Shown here piece by piece: positions 51,466 through 62,635 of a stretch of DNA of 64,000 nucleotides. Made by a program: the position numbers and the translations under genes. The notes under the pieces were generated by a model. It had not been told where the DNA came from, searched no databases, and saw nothing but the letters and a program-made list of their open reading frames with translations. Each line of letters begins with the position of its first letter. The first letter of the stretch is position 1. Location of the stretch: NCBI GenBank assembly GCA_031261605.1, contig JAISJI010000017.1, positions 1 to 64,000 of the forward strand, in the 5' to 3' direction. This DNA comes from Ignavibacteria bacterium (lineage in GTDB: Bacteria; Bacteroidota; Ignavibacteria; Kapaibacteriales; UBA2268).

Positions 51466-52582
51466 ATTTATTTTTCGCGGTTATGTTATCATTACCGACA
51501 AATACTTTGGCTTGTGCAGATATATTTAGAAGGATGCCCACAGCTGCCGAGTAGATAATTACTGCACTTCCACCGTAGCTAAGGAATGGTAATGGTATGC
51601 CGGTGGCGGGTAGCAGACCTGTATTTACTGCTGCGCACGCTAACAAGTATATCGCTAATGTTAGCACTATGCCGATAGATATGAAGTATCCAAATATATC
51701 GGGTGCCTTCTTTGCTACTTGCATTCCTCGCAAGAATATTATACAAAATGCCGCTATAATAACTAATAGTCCGATAAAGCCGTATTCTTCGCCGATGATG
51801 GAGAATATAAAGTCGCCGTGTGCCTCTGGTAAGAATCTGTATGCTTGCTTGCTTTGCCCTGGTCCCAAGCCGAAGATTCCACCATTACCTATTGCTATAA
51901 GTGCCTGTTGCACTTGCATAGGTGTGTCTATCATTCCAAAAAATGCCTTAATGCGAGCCACTCTGTAATCGGCATATAATGCGAACCCACACGCACCAAT
52001 ACAACCAATTATTCCAACAAAAATTAGATGTATCAGATTGGTATTGCCTACGAAAAGCATAGCCATTGCTATTAGTAATATAAGAGCCATATTAGAGAAG
52101 TTTGGCTGCAATGCCACAAGTAGACATACTAAACCTATCCATATTAAGAATGGTAACATACCATTTTCAAAGGATTTGATTACCTTCTGTTTCTTTGCTA
52201 ATAGGCAAGAGAAGTATAATACAACAGCAAACTTGGCGTATTCAACAGGCATAAAGCCAATGGGTCCGAAATCCAATTGTCGTCTTGCTTCCTTTGCATC
52301 CACTCCGAATATTAAGACGCATACAAGTAGGACAACAGCAGATAGTATTATCGGTTTTGATAACTTGTCGTATATGTGGTAATCTATTTTAGAGAAGAAT
52401 ATTAGCGCAAATATTGAGAGCACTACTCTTATTGATTGCTTAATGAATAGAGCATCGACGCCTCCGTATTTCTCTGCCGATATAGGTGCTGATGCACTAT
52501 ATACTAAGCCGATAGAGAATAGTAATAGACCAACTACTGGCAGGAAGATTATCCAATCAATATTGCCTTTTGCGAGTTTCAT
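51443..52582 (-). CDS. ftsW: SEDS-family cell division protein FtsW
   Basis: RRQLDFGPIGFMPVEYAKFAVV, GLGPGQSKQAYRFLPEAHGDFIFSIIGEEYG, LPFLSYGGSAVI. Confidence 0.92.
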   Translation of the reverse strand: MKLAKGNIDWIIFLPVVGLLLFSIGLVYSASAPISAEKYGGVDALFIKQSIRVVLSIFALIFFSKIDYHIYDKLSKPIILSAVVLLVCVLIFGVDAKEARRQLDFGPIGFMPVEYAKFAVVLYFSCLLAKKQKVIKSFENGMLPFLIWIGLVCLLVALQPNFSNMALILLIAMAMLFVGNTNLIHLIFVGIIGCIGACGFALYADYRVARIKAFFGMIDTPMQVQQALIAIGNGGIFGLGPGQSKQAYRFLPEAHGDFIFSIIGEEYGFIGLLVIIAAFCIIFLRGMQVAKKAPDIFGYFISIGIVLTLAIYLLACAAVNTGLLPATGIPLPFLSYGGSAVIIYSAAVGILLNISAQAKVFVGNDNITAKNKSTTNPAS

Positions 52583-52696
52583 TTATGTAGGTATGATTAA
52601 TTTATGCTGCTATTTTAATCTTGCAATATAGTAATAATCAGCAACTTTTTTATTATTTTTACCTATTATTTTGAACAAATGAGGACAAATCCATAA

Positions 52697-53692
52697 ATGC
52701 AAAAACATAAATACTCTTTCGTAATCCCTGTATATAATCGTCCCGATGAAGTGACAGAACTATTGGACAGCATTGCAGAACTGCATTCCACCGATGAGGA
52801 GATTGATTTTGAAGTCGTGATTGTAGAGGACGGCTCTACCGTTCCTTGTAAGGATGTAGCGGATAGATATGCGGACAAAGTTGCAATACAATATTTTATG
52901 AAAGAGAAGGCAGGACCATCTGCTGCAAGAGAATATGGTGTAGCCAATGCTTCCGGCGATTACATTATCTTCACCGACTCCGATTGCATATTAGAACCGA
53001 ACTACCTCGTGGAAGTGAATAAAGCAGTCCTCGCCGAGAACTTAGATGTATATGGTGGTCCCGACAATGCTCATCGCACATTCTCTAATATGCAGAAAGC
53101 AACCAATTACGCAATGACCTCCTTCTTTACTACCGGTGGCATCCGCAATAAAAAGAAGTCGTTAGGTGGGAAATACTATCCTCGTAGCTTTAACTTAGGA
53201 TTACGCAAGGAGTTGTTCCAGCAAATTGGCGGCTTTCCTCCTATCCATCCGGGCGAAGACATAGAATTTACGATAAAATTATTTGAATTGAACTGCAAAG
53301 TCGGCTTTATACCGAATGCTATTGTGTTCCATAAACGTCGCACAAGTTTCGCAAAGTTCTTCCGTCAAGTGTATAAGTTTGGCTGCGCTCGTATTTATCT
53401 AAATAGGAAATTCCCCGAGACAAAGAAGTTAGTTTACTACTTACCAGCAGCATTTACAGCATTCACAGCGCTATTCCTACTCAGCACAATAGTTTGCAAA
53501 TGGGCGATTACGCCCTTGCTACTCTACGCCTTGCTTGTGCTTATTGATGCAACGCTCCGCAATAGGAGCATTGTTATCGGTGCGATGTCTATCATCGCCT
53601 CATTCATACAATTATTAGGATATGGTAGCGGTTTCATTAAGGAATCCATTTGCACTATAATATTAGGAAAAGAGCCAAGTATTAATGTGTAA
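52697..53692 (+). CDS. Glycosyltransferase family 2
   Basis: YSFVIPVYNRPDEVTELLDSI; EDGS; IIFTDSDC; C-terminal TM helices. Confidence 0.93.
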   Translation: MQKHKYSFVIPVYNRPDEVTELLDSIAELHSTDEEIDFEVVIVEDGSTVPCKDVADRYADKVAIQYFMKEKAGPSAAREYGVANASGDYIIFTDSDCILEPNYLVEVNKAVLAENLDVYGGPDNAHRTFSNMQKATNYAMTSFFTTGGIRNKKKSLGGKYYPRSFNLGLRKELFQQIGGFPPIHPGEDIEFTIKLFELNCKVGFIPNAIVFHKRRTSFAKFFRQVYKFGCARIYLNRKFPETKKLVYYLPAAFTAFTALFLLSTIVCKWAITPLLLYALLVLIDATLRNRSIVIGAMSIIASFIQLLGYGSGFIKESICTIILGKEPSINV

Positions 53693-53827
53693 TGGTGGTA
53701 TTTTAGAGAAAAAATGCACAAAAACACCTTTTTTCTTTATTATTAAAAAAAAATCTATTATATTTAGATTAAGTGTGATTACAAAACATCGAATATTTTT
53801 TATAAACATAAAAACAGGAGTTGCTAC

Positions 53828-55159
53828 ATGGCAGCAAAATCACGAAACCAAGCATTGAAAGAATTGAATGTTGGCGCACAACACTTTTTTGTAATGCTTA
53901 TTATGATTGTAGGTTTCTTCCTATTGTTCCAATATATAATTATCCCAGCAGCATTCGGCGGCTTTGTCCGTTCGTTGTTTGCTCCATACGGTGAAATGTT
54001 AGAAAAGACCGGATATGCCGAGTTCAAAGACGGCGTGTGGGCTTCTATATCAAAGGACAACGAGAAGAATTCTTATAAAAGCACCCCCGTATCGGGCGAT
54101 GTGATAAACAAAGAATATATCTTTGACTTCTCTTGGGAGCGTAGAACTCCCGCCATTAACGGATATGCAAAAGAACCGAACGAGTTCTATTCAAAATGTC
54201 CCAAACTCGGCGAAAACGCTATCATCATTGAACCATGGGTATGCCTCTGGTTGCTTGCATTGGTCGCTGCTATTATCGTAAGTTTATTAATCAGTTCTTT
54301 TATGCCGGCGAGTATCGGATATATGTCCGCTCTGTTCTTCAATCAGGTGGAGGGCACAAAAGTTAAACTGCGTCTTCAGACCGGTCTTACAGACGACGTC
54401 ATAGACCTGCTCGTTATGCCTGACGACCAATTTAGAAGTAAGGATGTAAATGAGGTAAAAGCTGCTTTCCGACTTATCTGGAATCGCACCGTTACCGAAG
54501 ACATTTCATCTACGCACGCAATGATTGCTTTTGATGAAGTATATTATGATGATGTAGATATTGTTCATTTCCGTAATGAAATTATTTACAAACGTATCAA
54601 AGAGTTTTACTCCGACTTCTTACTTGTAGAAATTGAAGATACCAAGAAGGGCATCCTTTGGACAAGAAACCACCTCAAATTACTATCCGGTATGCGTCTG
54701 TATATGAGCCATCACTTCTGCGAAAAATACCAGAACACAGTTACAGGTATGGCGTATGGTGGTGCTGCATTCCTTATCGTATTTATCGGTATTCGTGGTT
54801 TGAAGTTCATACCAGCAGATAAACCTTCGTTCATCTTCCTCTCCATTATCCTTGAGTTCTCTATGCTTTCATTGATGGCTGTTACGCTTGTCTTTACAGA
54901 GGGCGAAGAACGTATGGATAAACTTATGAAGAAAATGGAAGATGCAAACCGTAGTTCGCTCGACTCACAAAAACTCCAGCAAGCCGACATCCATATGCTT
55001 ACTAATGCTCTCGTTGGTCAAACAGCGTCTCTCATCAAAGACAGAGTAGAAAAAGCAATAGAAGAATTTATGACAAGCAATAACGAAGTAGAGAAAAAAA
55101 TCGCTGTCGCCGTTGCTGACCGCATTCTTATCGGTTTGAAGAGCGAAAATCCAAAATAG
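53828..55159 (+). CDS. Membrane protein of unknown function
   Basis: 443-aa ORF with four or more TM segments and a C-terminal coiled-coil-like tail; no family recognised. Confidence 0.75.
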   Translation: MAAKSRNQALKELNVGAQHFFVMLIMIVGFFLLFQYIIIPAAFGGFVRSLFAPYGEMLEKTGYAEFKDGVWASISKDNEKNSYKSTPVSGDVINKEYIFDFSWERRTPAINGYAKEPNEFYSKCPKLGENAIIIEPWVCLWLLALVAAIIVSLLISSFMPASIGYMSALFFNQVEGTKVKLRLQTGLTDDVIDLLVMPDDQFRSKDVNEVKAAFRLIWNRTVTEDISSTHAMIAFDEVYYDDVDIVHFRNEIIYKRIKEFYSDFLLVEIEDTKKGILWTRNHLKLLSGMRLYMSHHFCEKYQNTVTGMAYGGAAFLIVFIGIRGLKFIPADKPSFIFLSIILEFSMLSLMAVTLVFTEGEERMDKLMKKMEDANRSSLDSQKLQQADIHMLTNALVGQTASLIKDRVEKAIEEFMTSNNEVEKKIAVAVADRILIGLKSENPK

Positions 55160-55214
55160 AACTAATAATAAATCCGTATATATGATTTGTCATATATATG
55201 GTTTTCCATATATG

Positions 55215-55243
55215 AAAGAGACGCTTCGGTGTCTCTTTTTTTT
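55215..55243 (+). terminator. Rho-independent terminator
   Basis: aaagagacgcttcggtgtctcttttttttt. Confidence 0.9.
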
Positions 55244-55260
55244 ACCACATACAGATTTAT

Positions 55261-55980
55261 ATGATATTACAATTCAACAACGTTTCATACGCAATACATA
55301 ATACCGCAATCCTGCAAAACATTTCCTTCGAAGTTGATGCAGGTGACTTCTTGTCTATTGTCGGACCCAATGGCTCGGGTAAAACTACGCTACTTAAGTT
55401 TATCATCGGAGCGAAAAGCAACTACTCCGGCGATATTGTATTTAATGAAAAGCCCATTATTGGCTATGTTCCACAGGTGAAGACACTGCAAAAGTCCTTT
55501 CCGGCAACAGCGTTAGAACTTGTAGTGAATGGCATTACGTCTAAATGGAAATTCCGTATTAGCAAGGAAAATAAAGCGAATGCTTTGGAACTCTTGGAGC
55601 AGTTAAACATTGCACACGTTGCATCTCAGCAACTATGCGAACTCTCCGGCGGAGAACTCCAACGCATATACTTAGCGAGAGCCATTGTCCGCAAACCGCA
55701 AATATTGCTGTTGGACGAGCCGGCTACGGGTGTGGATTTGGTTTGCGAAAAAGATATGAACGAATTAATTGATACGCTACATACGGAGATGAAAACTACT
55801 ATCATTATGGTTACTCACGACTGGTCTTCGGCGTATCATCATTCAAACAAACTGCTGTTGCTGAATAAGGAGATGGTGTTCTTTGGAACGCCGTCAGATG
55901 GATTTACGGATACCAACCTTGCACGCACATTCTCTAATATGAGTGACCATCATAACGTAACTTTTGGATTAAAACAATGA
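55261..55980 (+). CDS. ABC-3-type metal transporter ATP-binding protein
   Basis: GPNGSGKTTLLKFIIGA; LSGGELQRIYLARAI; LLLDEPATGVD. Confidence 0.94.
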   Translation: MILQFNNVSYAIHNTAILQNISFEVDAGDFLSIVGPNGSGKTTLLKFIIGAKSNYSGDIVFNEKPIIGYVPQVKTLQKSFPATALELVVNGITSKWKFRISKENKANALELLEQLNIAHVASQQLCELSGGELQRIYLARAIVRKPQILLLDEPATGVDLVCEKDMNELIDTLHTEMKTTIIMVTHDWSSAYHHSNKLLLLNKEMVFFGTPSDGFTDTNLARTFSNMSDHHNVTFGLKQ

Positions 55981-56756
55981 ACATATTCTTACAAAACGCA
56001 CTTATAGCCGGCATTGCCATCAGCATTACTTGCTCGCTACTGGGAGTTTTCCTTGTGCAGCGAAAGATGAGTTTCCTCGGTAGTGGATTATCCCATTCGG
56101 CACTTGGTGGCATTGGACTTGCTATATTGCTGGGTATTGAGCCGATGTATGTAGCGTTACCATTCACCGTATTGGTATCGCTGTTAATTACATTGGTCAA
56201 TGAGCGGACGAAATTGGAAATGGATACATCTATTGGGATACTCTTCTCGGCTGCAACTGCTCTTGGTATCATCTTCATTGCCCAAAGTAGCGGGTATGTA
56301 GGAGATGCTTATAGTTATCTCTTCGGCTCTATACTTGGAGTTACACCGATGGATATAGTTGTAGCGATTGCTTTCACTGCCATTACCATTGCGTTTATGT
56401 GGAGATACTGGGAAGAATTGGCTTATAGCACATTTGATGCAGAGTTGGCGTTGTCGGACAATGTTCATATTCGGCGAAATACATATCTTCTACATATCTT
56501 ATTGGCGATTGCTATCGTGGTAGCGATGAAGATTATTGGCATTGTGTTATGCACTGCTTTTCTGACGCTACCAGCAGCAATAGCAAGGGTTGTAGCGGGT
56601 ACATTTACGAAGATGACATTGATTGCGGTTGTGGTTGGAATAGCGACAACGGTTGTTGGTATGTTCGTATCTTTTTTAGTGGATTTTCCTTCCGGAGCGA
56701 CGATAATAGTGGTGCAGAGTTTGGTCTTTGGAGTATGTATGGTGGTTAAGAGGTAA
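55977..56756 (+). CDS. ABC-3-type metal (Zn/Mn) transporter permease
   Basis: LLGVFLVQRKMSFLGSGLSHSALGGIGLA; 4-nt overlap with ATPase gene. Confidence 0.93.
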   Translation: MNIFLQNALIAGIAISITCSLLGVFLVQRKMSFLGSGLSHSALGGIGLAILLGIEPMYVALPFTVLVSLLITLVNERTKLEMDTSIGILFSAATALGIIFIAQSSGYVGDAYSYLFGSILGVTPMDIVVAIAFTAITIAFMWRYWEELAYSTFDAELALSDNVHIRRNTYLLHILLAIAIVVAMKIIGIVLCTAFLTLPAAIARVVAGTFTKMTLIAVVVGIATTVVGMFVSFLVDFPSGATIIVVQSLVFGVCMVVKR

Positions 56757-58139
56757 TTATATCATTTCAAGGACATCATTGGCTAAGCCCTCGGCACGAT
56801 TATATGTAGATGACTCTGCGATTACACGTATAATCGGCTCTGTATTGGATGCTCGCAGATGCACCCAAGCATTGCTGTATGTGATTTTAATGCCATCAAT
56901 AAGGGAGATTCGGCTTTGTGGAAATATTTCTCCAATTTTGGAATACAATTCCTCTCTATTGCCATCAAATTCCTTCTTACACTTTATCATCGCATACTTA
57001 GGATAGTTATCCGATAGCGTGAATAGCGTTGCTCCTAAGCGAGCAAGTATCGCCAGAGTAAGTGCAATGCCAACAAGCGAGTCGCGTCCATAGTGGCAAT
57101 CGGCGAGTATCACCCCACCACTACCTTCGCCTCCGATAATAGCACCGGTCTGTTGCATTTTTTGGACAACATTTATTTCGCCGACAGGTGAGCGTTCTAT
57201 TCTTCCACCATAAATTGATGCAACAGCATCAGCCAGCATTGTAGTAGATTGATTTACTACGGCTATCTTCATCCCATCGTTGTTGAGTGTATAGTAGCTA
57301 TCGATGGCAATGCAGACGGTTTCTTCTTCGCAAAGCAATTCTCCATTCTCATCCACCAATACTAAGCGGTCGGCATCTGGGTCAACAGCAATGCCCATAT
57401 AGACATTCTTATCTTCATTCTTAGATTTTTCTATATTCTTTTTTTTAATATAGTTGCATAGTGCGGTAAGATTTTCTTTAATTGGCTCGGGAATATGTGG
57501 AAAGTCGCCCGTTCCATCGCAATACAATTCCTCATACTTACATCCCAGTCGTTTTAGCAACCTTGGCACAGCCACAGAACCACCAGCATTCACCGCATCA
57601 ATAACGAAAACGGCGTTCATTTTATTAAGGCGGAAGCGGATGTTAGCGATTTCATTTGCTATATAAGGCACATTTATTACTTGGTCAATGTGCATATCTA
57701 TTGGGTCTTCTACTTCTATTACTTCGCCGATATTGTTAACTAGCGAGGCGGGTTCATTAAGTAGCGACCATAGTCGTTCATTATCACCTGAATTGAGGAA
57801 TAAACCATCACCATTGAGGAACTTTAAGCCATTCCAATTGCTCGGGTTATGAGATGCAGTAATGGCGATGCCGCCAACAGCATTGTGTGCCGTAATATTG
57901 ATTTGCACGGTCGGAGTAGGGACAACACCAAGTAGCAGGACGTCGTGCCCCAATAGAGTGAGTTCCTTTACCAGCACGCCTTCTATCCAAGAGCCAGATG
58001 GGCGACCATCTCTACCGATAACGATAGAACCACCGTTGCCAAGAAATTTATGGAAGGCATTTGCATAATCTACCACGAGCGACTTCGTAAGTTGGTCTAA
58101 TGTAGCACGTAGTCCGGATATTGAGCGAACAATAGGCAT
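56757..58139 (-). CDS. Phosphoglucomutase/phosphomannomutase-family (GlmM-like)
   Basis: GRDGRPSG; ITASHNPSNWNGLKFL; DPDADRLVLVDENG; GEGSGGVI. Confidence 0.93.
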   Translation of the reverse strand: MPIVRSISGLRATLDQLTKSLVVDYANAFHKFLGNGGSIVIGRDGRPSGSWIEGVLVKELTLLGHDVLLLGVVPTPTVQINITAHNAVGGIAITASHNPSNWNGLKFLNGDGLFLNSGDNERLWSLLNEPASLVNNIGEVIEVEDPIDMHIDQVINVPYIANEIANIRFRLNKMNAVFVIDAVNAGGSVAVPRLLKRLGCKYEELYCDGTGDFPHIPEPIKENLTALCNYIKKKNIEKSKNEDKNVYMGIAVDPDADRLVLVDENGELLCEEETVCIAIDSYYTLNNDGMKIAVVNQSTTMLADAVASIYGGRIERSPVGEINVVQKMQQTGAIIGGEGSGGVILADCHYGRDSLVGIALTLAILARLGATLFTLSDNYPKYAMIKCKKEFDGNREELYSKIGEIFPQSRISLIDGIKITYSNAWVHLRASNTEPIIRVIAESSTYNRAEGLANDVLEMI

Positions 58140-58169
58140 ATTGGATAAAGAAAAGGGTTTGTATTGAAA

Positions 58170-58865
58170 TTAATTAAGTAGGTTCTGCTCATTAGAACCG
58201 GGCAACATATTCATCTGTTGTTTCAGAGCGAGCAAATTAGCTTCTATATCCGAATTGGATGCCAATTTTTTGAATTCAATATCTAAGGAAGTATTGGTGC
58301 CGGCGAGTTCCTCATAAGCGGATGCTTCTGCTTCAAGTCCCAAAATCTTTTCCTCATATTTATCAAAATTGCCGAAGGCATCTGTTCCGATACCCGCCAA
58401 GTTCTTATTAATCTGCTTTTGTGCTTTTGCTGCTTGGGAGCGAGCGATGAGAGTAGATTGTCTATTCTTTGCTTCGTCCAATTTAGCTTTCAGTTGCGAC
58501 AGTTGTTCTCTAAGTTTCTTAGATGTCTCTGCTGCTTGTGTATGGAGTGGCATAAGGTCTTGGAGATTTCTATCTTCAATGGCTTTCTTCTCTAATGCTT
58601 GTCGTGCCAAGTCCTCTCTACCGGCTTGTAGTGCCTGCATAGCTTTATTTTGCCAATCGGTGCTATTTTTGCGGGCTTGTTCCATTTTGCGGGCGAGATT
58701 TTTTTCGTTAGCGATGGCTTGAGCGATAGCAGTGGTTGCTTTATTGATTGATGTCTCCATATCAAGCACCATTTGCTTAAGCATTTTTTCAGAATCTTCG
58801 ATATTATCTAATGCTGCATTAGCATTAGAGCGAAAGAGATTAATGATACGTTGGAAGATACCCAT
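58170..58865 (-). CDS. PspA/IM30 family protein
   Basis: MGIFQRIINLFRSNANAALDNIEDSEKMLKQMVLDMETSINKATTAIAQAIANEK. Confidence 0.94.
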   Translation of the reverse strand: MGIFQRIINLFRSNANAALDNIEDSEKMLKQMVLDMETSINKATTAIAQAIANEKNLARKMEQARKNSTDWQNKAMQALQAGREDLARQALEKKAIEDRNLQDLMPLHTQAAETSKKLREQLSQLKAKLDEAKNRQSTLIARSQAAKAQKQINKNLAGIGTDAFGNFDKYEEKILGLEAEASAYEELAGTNTSLDIEFKKLASNSDIEANLLALKQQMNMLPGSNEQNLLN

Positions 58866-59067
58866 AAATTACCTATTTAATAATTATAAAACGAATACGA
58901 AAACATAATATACCGCTTTTTTTTGAATTTATTTATATATGCATAAAATTAATTGATTTTTGCGAACTTTTTCCCTCTCGGATGAAGGGAACAATAATAT
59001 GTAGTTATTTGTCTTTTATTATAGTGGAAATTTTGTAAAAAAGATTTATATTGCGTATTCAAATATA

Positions 59068-59949
59068 ATGGAGTCAATTATGAATATTTACAAAACCATT
59101 TTTTTTATCGCTCTCACTTCTATCCTTATGCTCCCAAATCTATACTCGCAAGAAAATATGTATAAGTATAATGTTGAGAATACTAAGGTGTTTATGCTAT
59201 CCGAAGGACAACATAGCGGTAGTGCAAGTTTTTTGGTCAATGCATCGGAAGATGTGATTAAGAAGTATCTCCCGGATGGTAAGTTTCCGATGGCGACCAA
59301 TTGCTATCTCATAGTAACGGATAATCATAGGATACTTGTGGATGCTGGCTATGGTAGGGAACTTCCGAAGAATTTGGATGCTGTTGGTTATCCTGCTAAT
59401 ACCATTGATATTGTGCTACTTACGCATATGCACGGCGACCATATTGGTGGATTGATTGATGAGCAAGGTAATATCGCTTTTCCAAATGCGATGCTCTATA
59501 TCGCCACCACGGAGGCGGATTATTGGATGGAGCAGAACAATAAGAGTGCAGTTCAAGTAATTGAAAAATATAAACTTGTAAACAAGTTGCATCTATATGA
59601 GCCGCAGCCGTTGTCCAATGCTCTCGTTCCGCTATTGTATGATGAGAATTATATTTATGCGATTGCTGCATTTGGACATACACCGGGGCATACAGTATTT
59701 CAGATTGGCAATCGTGATAAGATGCTGATATGGGGTGACTTAACGCACGCAATGGCAGTGCAGATGCCCTATCCGAATATTTCTATGACTTTCGACGTAT
59801 CGCCAAAGGATGCAGCGGTAACGCGTAAGAATATATTGGATTACGTATCGGCGAATAAAATTGTTGTTGCCGGAATGCACATTGCATATCCGGGAATAGG
59901 ATATATAGAAAGTGCTGGCAGTGGTTATGTCTTTAATCCAATGAAGTAG
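59068..59949 (+). CDS. Exported metallo-beta-lactamase-fold hydrolase
   Basis: Signal peptide; LLTHMHGDHIGGLID (HxHxDH); GHTPGHTVF; WGDLTH. Alternative start at 59080. Confidence 0.92.
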   Translation: MESIMNIYKTIFFIALTSILMLPNLYSQENMYKYNVENTKVFMLSEGQHSGSASFLVNASEDVIKKYLPDGKFPMATNCYLIVTDNHRILVDAGYGRELPKNLDAVGYPANTIDIVLLTHMHGDHIGGLIDEQGNIAFPNAMLYIATTEADYWMEQNNKSAVQVIEKYKLVNKLHLYEPQPLSNALVPLLYDENYIYAIAAFGHTPGHTVFQIGNRDKMLIWGDLTHAMAVQMPYPNISMTFDVSPKDAAVTRKNILDYVSANKIVVAGMHIAYPGIGYIESAGSGYVFNPMK

Positions 59950-60059
59950 GTTACAGCTGCTTAGGCAGGAAATAGTAAAAAATAGCGTCCTATATCAATT
60001 ATGTTGATAAACTTTCGTATATTACAAATATTACTACACACTAATCCTTACAAAAAAAA

Positions 60060-61044
60060 ATGAAATTTTCTCTCTCTATTATTCTCCGCAGTTCTCTTTC
60101 TTGCGAGCCAATTCACCATCCTCGCTGTAGATTTAAATCTGCTCCCAATATCAATTGGTAACCAATTAGAACCGGCAATATCCCAGCAAATTCAAGGTTT
60201 TACAAACGCAAAACTCGTCTGCATATACACCACTCCAACCATAACTCTTACCGGAATCGGTGATTACAACTATAGAATAGAATTTGATGATGCGACACAT
60301 AAAGGTGGCGCTTCTTTTTGGATTGCTACTTATGTAGATTCGCTAAACCCCAGTATTATCAAGTCATTTACGTTTTTTGATACCAAAACTGATGGATTTA
60401 CTGTTATGACTTGGTCTCAGCCAATGGTTGCCTGTCTCAACTTTAGGTTTTCTACAGAGAGATATTTAACGGTTAATACTATGGATTTTGCCAATTTTAT
60501 TGAAAAATTGAGGGACGAAAGCAAAATCCCGAGTATTATTGATACGATGGAAGATGTAATTATTAACAGTACGTATATGTTTGGTGCTGGGTTCCCTGAA
60601 AAATTTTATGTCAACGATAGTTTATTGGAATTATACAAGAGTAGACCGATTTTTTGTGCTGCTACACTTCGCTATTATGAGCCGAAAGAATGCAATTTTT
60701 GCTATTCGGATATTCCGATGCAGCAGTTATATTGTATAGATGATTTTGATGGGATTAATGATGAATTGAAGCCAACACAAGCAAATATCTATCCAAATCC
60801 AGCGAACGCTAACTCTATGGTAACAATAGAGTTAAATCCCAGCCAAGTAGGAAGTGGAGCAAATATTGTGCTATATGATATGCTGGGAAATGAAATCAAA
60901 CAAATTTATAATGAATTCGTAGGTGCGAATGATTATTCGCCCTTACATATAACGTTTTCTACACAAGAACTCCCGAAAGGTATTTATTATCTAAAAATAC
61001 TGAGCGGTGGCGATGTGAAGGTAGAGAAGGTGGTGGTGAGGTAA
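60060..61044 (+). pseudogene. T9SS-secreted protein gene, out of frame at a (TC)n tract in the signal peptide (phase-variable or pseudogene)
   Basis: Frame 0 gives MKFSLSIILRSS... then stops; from ~60079 the +1 frame reads LFSAVLFLASQFTILAVDLNLLPISIGNQLEPAIS... continuously into the 60406-61044 ORF and its T9SS C-terminus. Confidence 0.8.
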
Positions 61045-61290
61045 TTTTTTTGATTTCACCCAATCCTTCCTAGGTGGTAGGTATGGACCCAACCCAACCC
61101 TTTGGGGAGGCGTTTAAATAATCTGCCATTGCGGGCTTGCCCCCGCAATCCCCATTGTGTTGTAGGGGTTCAAAATTTTGAATCCCTGCGAATGATAGAT
61201 TCAATTCCCTAAATATCCCTCCTACAAAAATAAATTTTGTATTTACCGCATAAATTGTTAATTTGCACTTCCTATATTCCAAATTAAAAT

Positions 61291-62601
61291 ATGAACTACC
61301 AATCCATCACGGAAAAATTAATAAATAGAGCAAAAACATACTCCGCTAATCTGAAAATATCTGTTCGTAAAGACAAATCTTTTGATGTCGGCATTCGCAA
61401 TGGCGAAGTAGAGGAATTGCAGGAAGCATCCGCTACAAACCTCTCACTTTTCGTCAATATTGATAACAAAACTGCATCGGCTGCTACATCAGATATGCGA
61501 TACGAAACGCTTGAGACGCTTTTGGATAATGCACTTGAGCGTGCTATGCTTGCATCTGTGGATGAAGATGCTATCTTCCCAGAATATGAGCCACTTACAA
61601 TACAGCCGGATAGTTTGCAATTATACTCAGCGGACATTACAGAGATTACGCCAGAGGAGAAGATACAGGCAGCAAAGGATTTAGAAAAACGCTGTCTATT
61701 GGATGAGCGTATTACGCTATCGGCTGGCTCTGGTTATAGTACGAATGAAAGCGAGTATTTGTTGGCATTATCCAATGGATTTTATGGCACTTACAAGACA
61801 TCTCATTGTTCGTTGGGAGTGTATTTACAAGCGGGGAATGATACTACAGCGTATCAAGATGGATGGTCAGATAATGCACGTAGTCCGAAGCAGTTACGCT
61901 CCGTAGAGGAGGTTGCTGAAATTGCGGTAGAGCGTGCTACACGTATGCTTGGAGCGAGGAAAGTAGCAACTCAACAAGTGCCGGTTATCATAGACCGCTA
62001 TGCAGCGGGTTCCATACTTGGCTTTATGTTGGAATGCTTGAATGGGCGTAATGTGTATATGCAGCAATCGGTTTTTGCGGGTAAATTGGGAATGCAAATC
62101 GCTAATAAGAATGTTACGATTTACGATAATCCGCTCATATCGGGTTCGTTGGGTGCTCGTCCATTTGATGCAGAGGGTATTCCTTGTCGCAACAATAGTA
62201 TAATAGCCGATGGCGTGTTAAAGTCCTATTTATTAACGACTTACTCTGCTAAGAAGTTAGGTATGAAGGTGAATGGCTTGGCATCGGGAACATCCAATTT
62301 ATTTTTAGCAAAAGGCACACATAGCCAAACCGAACTAATACATAGTATTGACAAGGGCTTACTGCTACTTAAAACATTGGGACAAGGCACCGATACCACT
62401 ACCGGTGGCTATTCCAAAGGGGCGTATGGGATTTGGATAGAGAATGGGGAATTGACACATCCGGTATCGGAGATTACAATATCGGGTAATATTTGCGATA
62501 TGCTGAATGGAATTGGAATGATTGGTAATAATCCAGATGAGCGTAGGGCTTGGCAAGTGCCGTCGTTCATAGTAGATGGCTTAACAATTTCTGGTAATTG
62601 A
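61291..62601 (+). CDS. TldE/PmbA-like protein
   Basis: Full-length TldD/PmbA-type sequence without HExxxH; GARPFDAEGIPCRNNSIIADGVLKSYLLTTYSAKKLG. Confidence 0.88.
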   Translation: MNYQSITEKLINRAKTYSANLKISVRKDKSFDVGIRNGEVEELQEASATNLSLFVNIDNKTASAATSDMRYETLETLLDNALERAMLASVDEDAIFPEYEPLTIQPDSLQLYSADITEITPEEKIQAAKDLEKRCLLDERITLSAGSGYSTNESEYLLALSNGFYGTYKTSHCSLGVYLQAGNDTTAYQDGWSDNARSPKQLRSVEEVAEIAVERATRMLGARKVATQQVPVIIDRYAAGSILGFMLECLNGRNVYMQQSVFAGKLGMQIANKNVTIYDNPLISGSLGARPFDAEGIPCRNNSIIADGVLKSYLLTTYSAKKLGMKVNGLASGTSNLFLAKGTHSQTELIHSIDKGLLLLKTLGQGTDTTTGGYSKGAYGIWIENGELTHPVSEITISGNICDMLNGIGMIGNNPDERRAWQVPSFIVDGLTISGN

Positions 62602-62635
62602 TTTTTTTTTTGAATTAATAATAAATGAGGAACTT

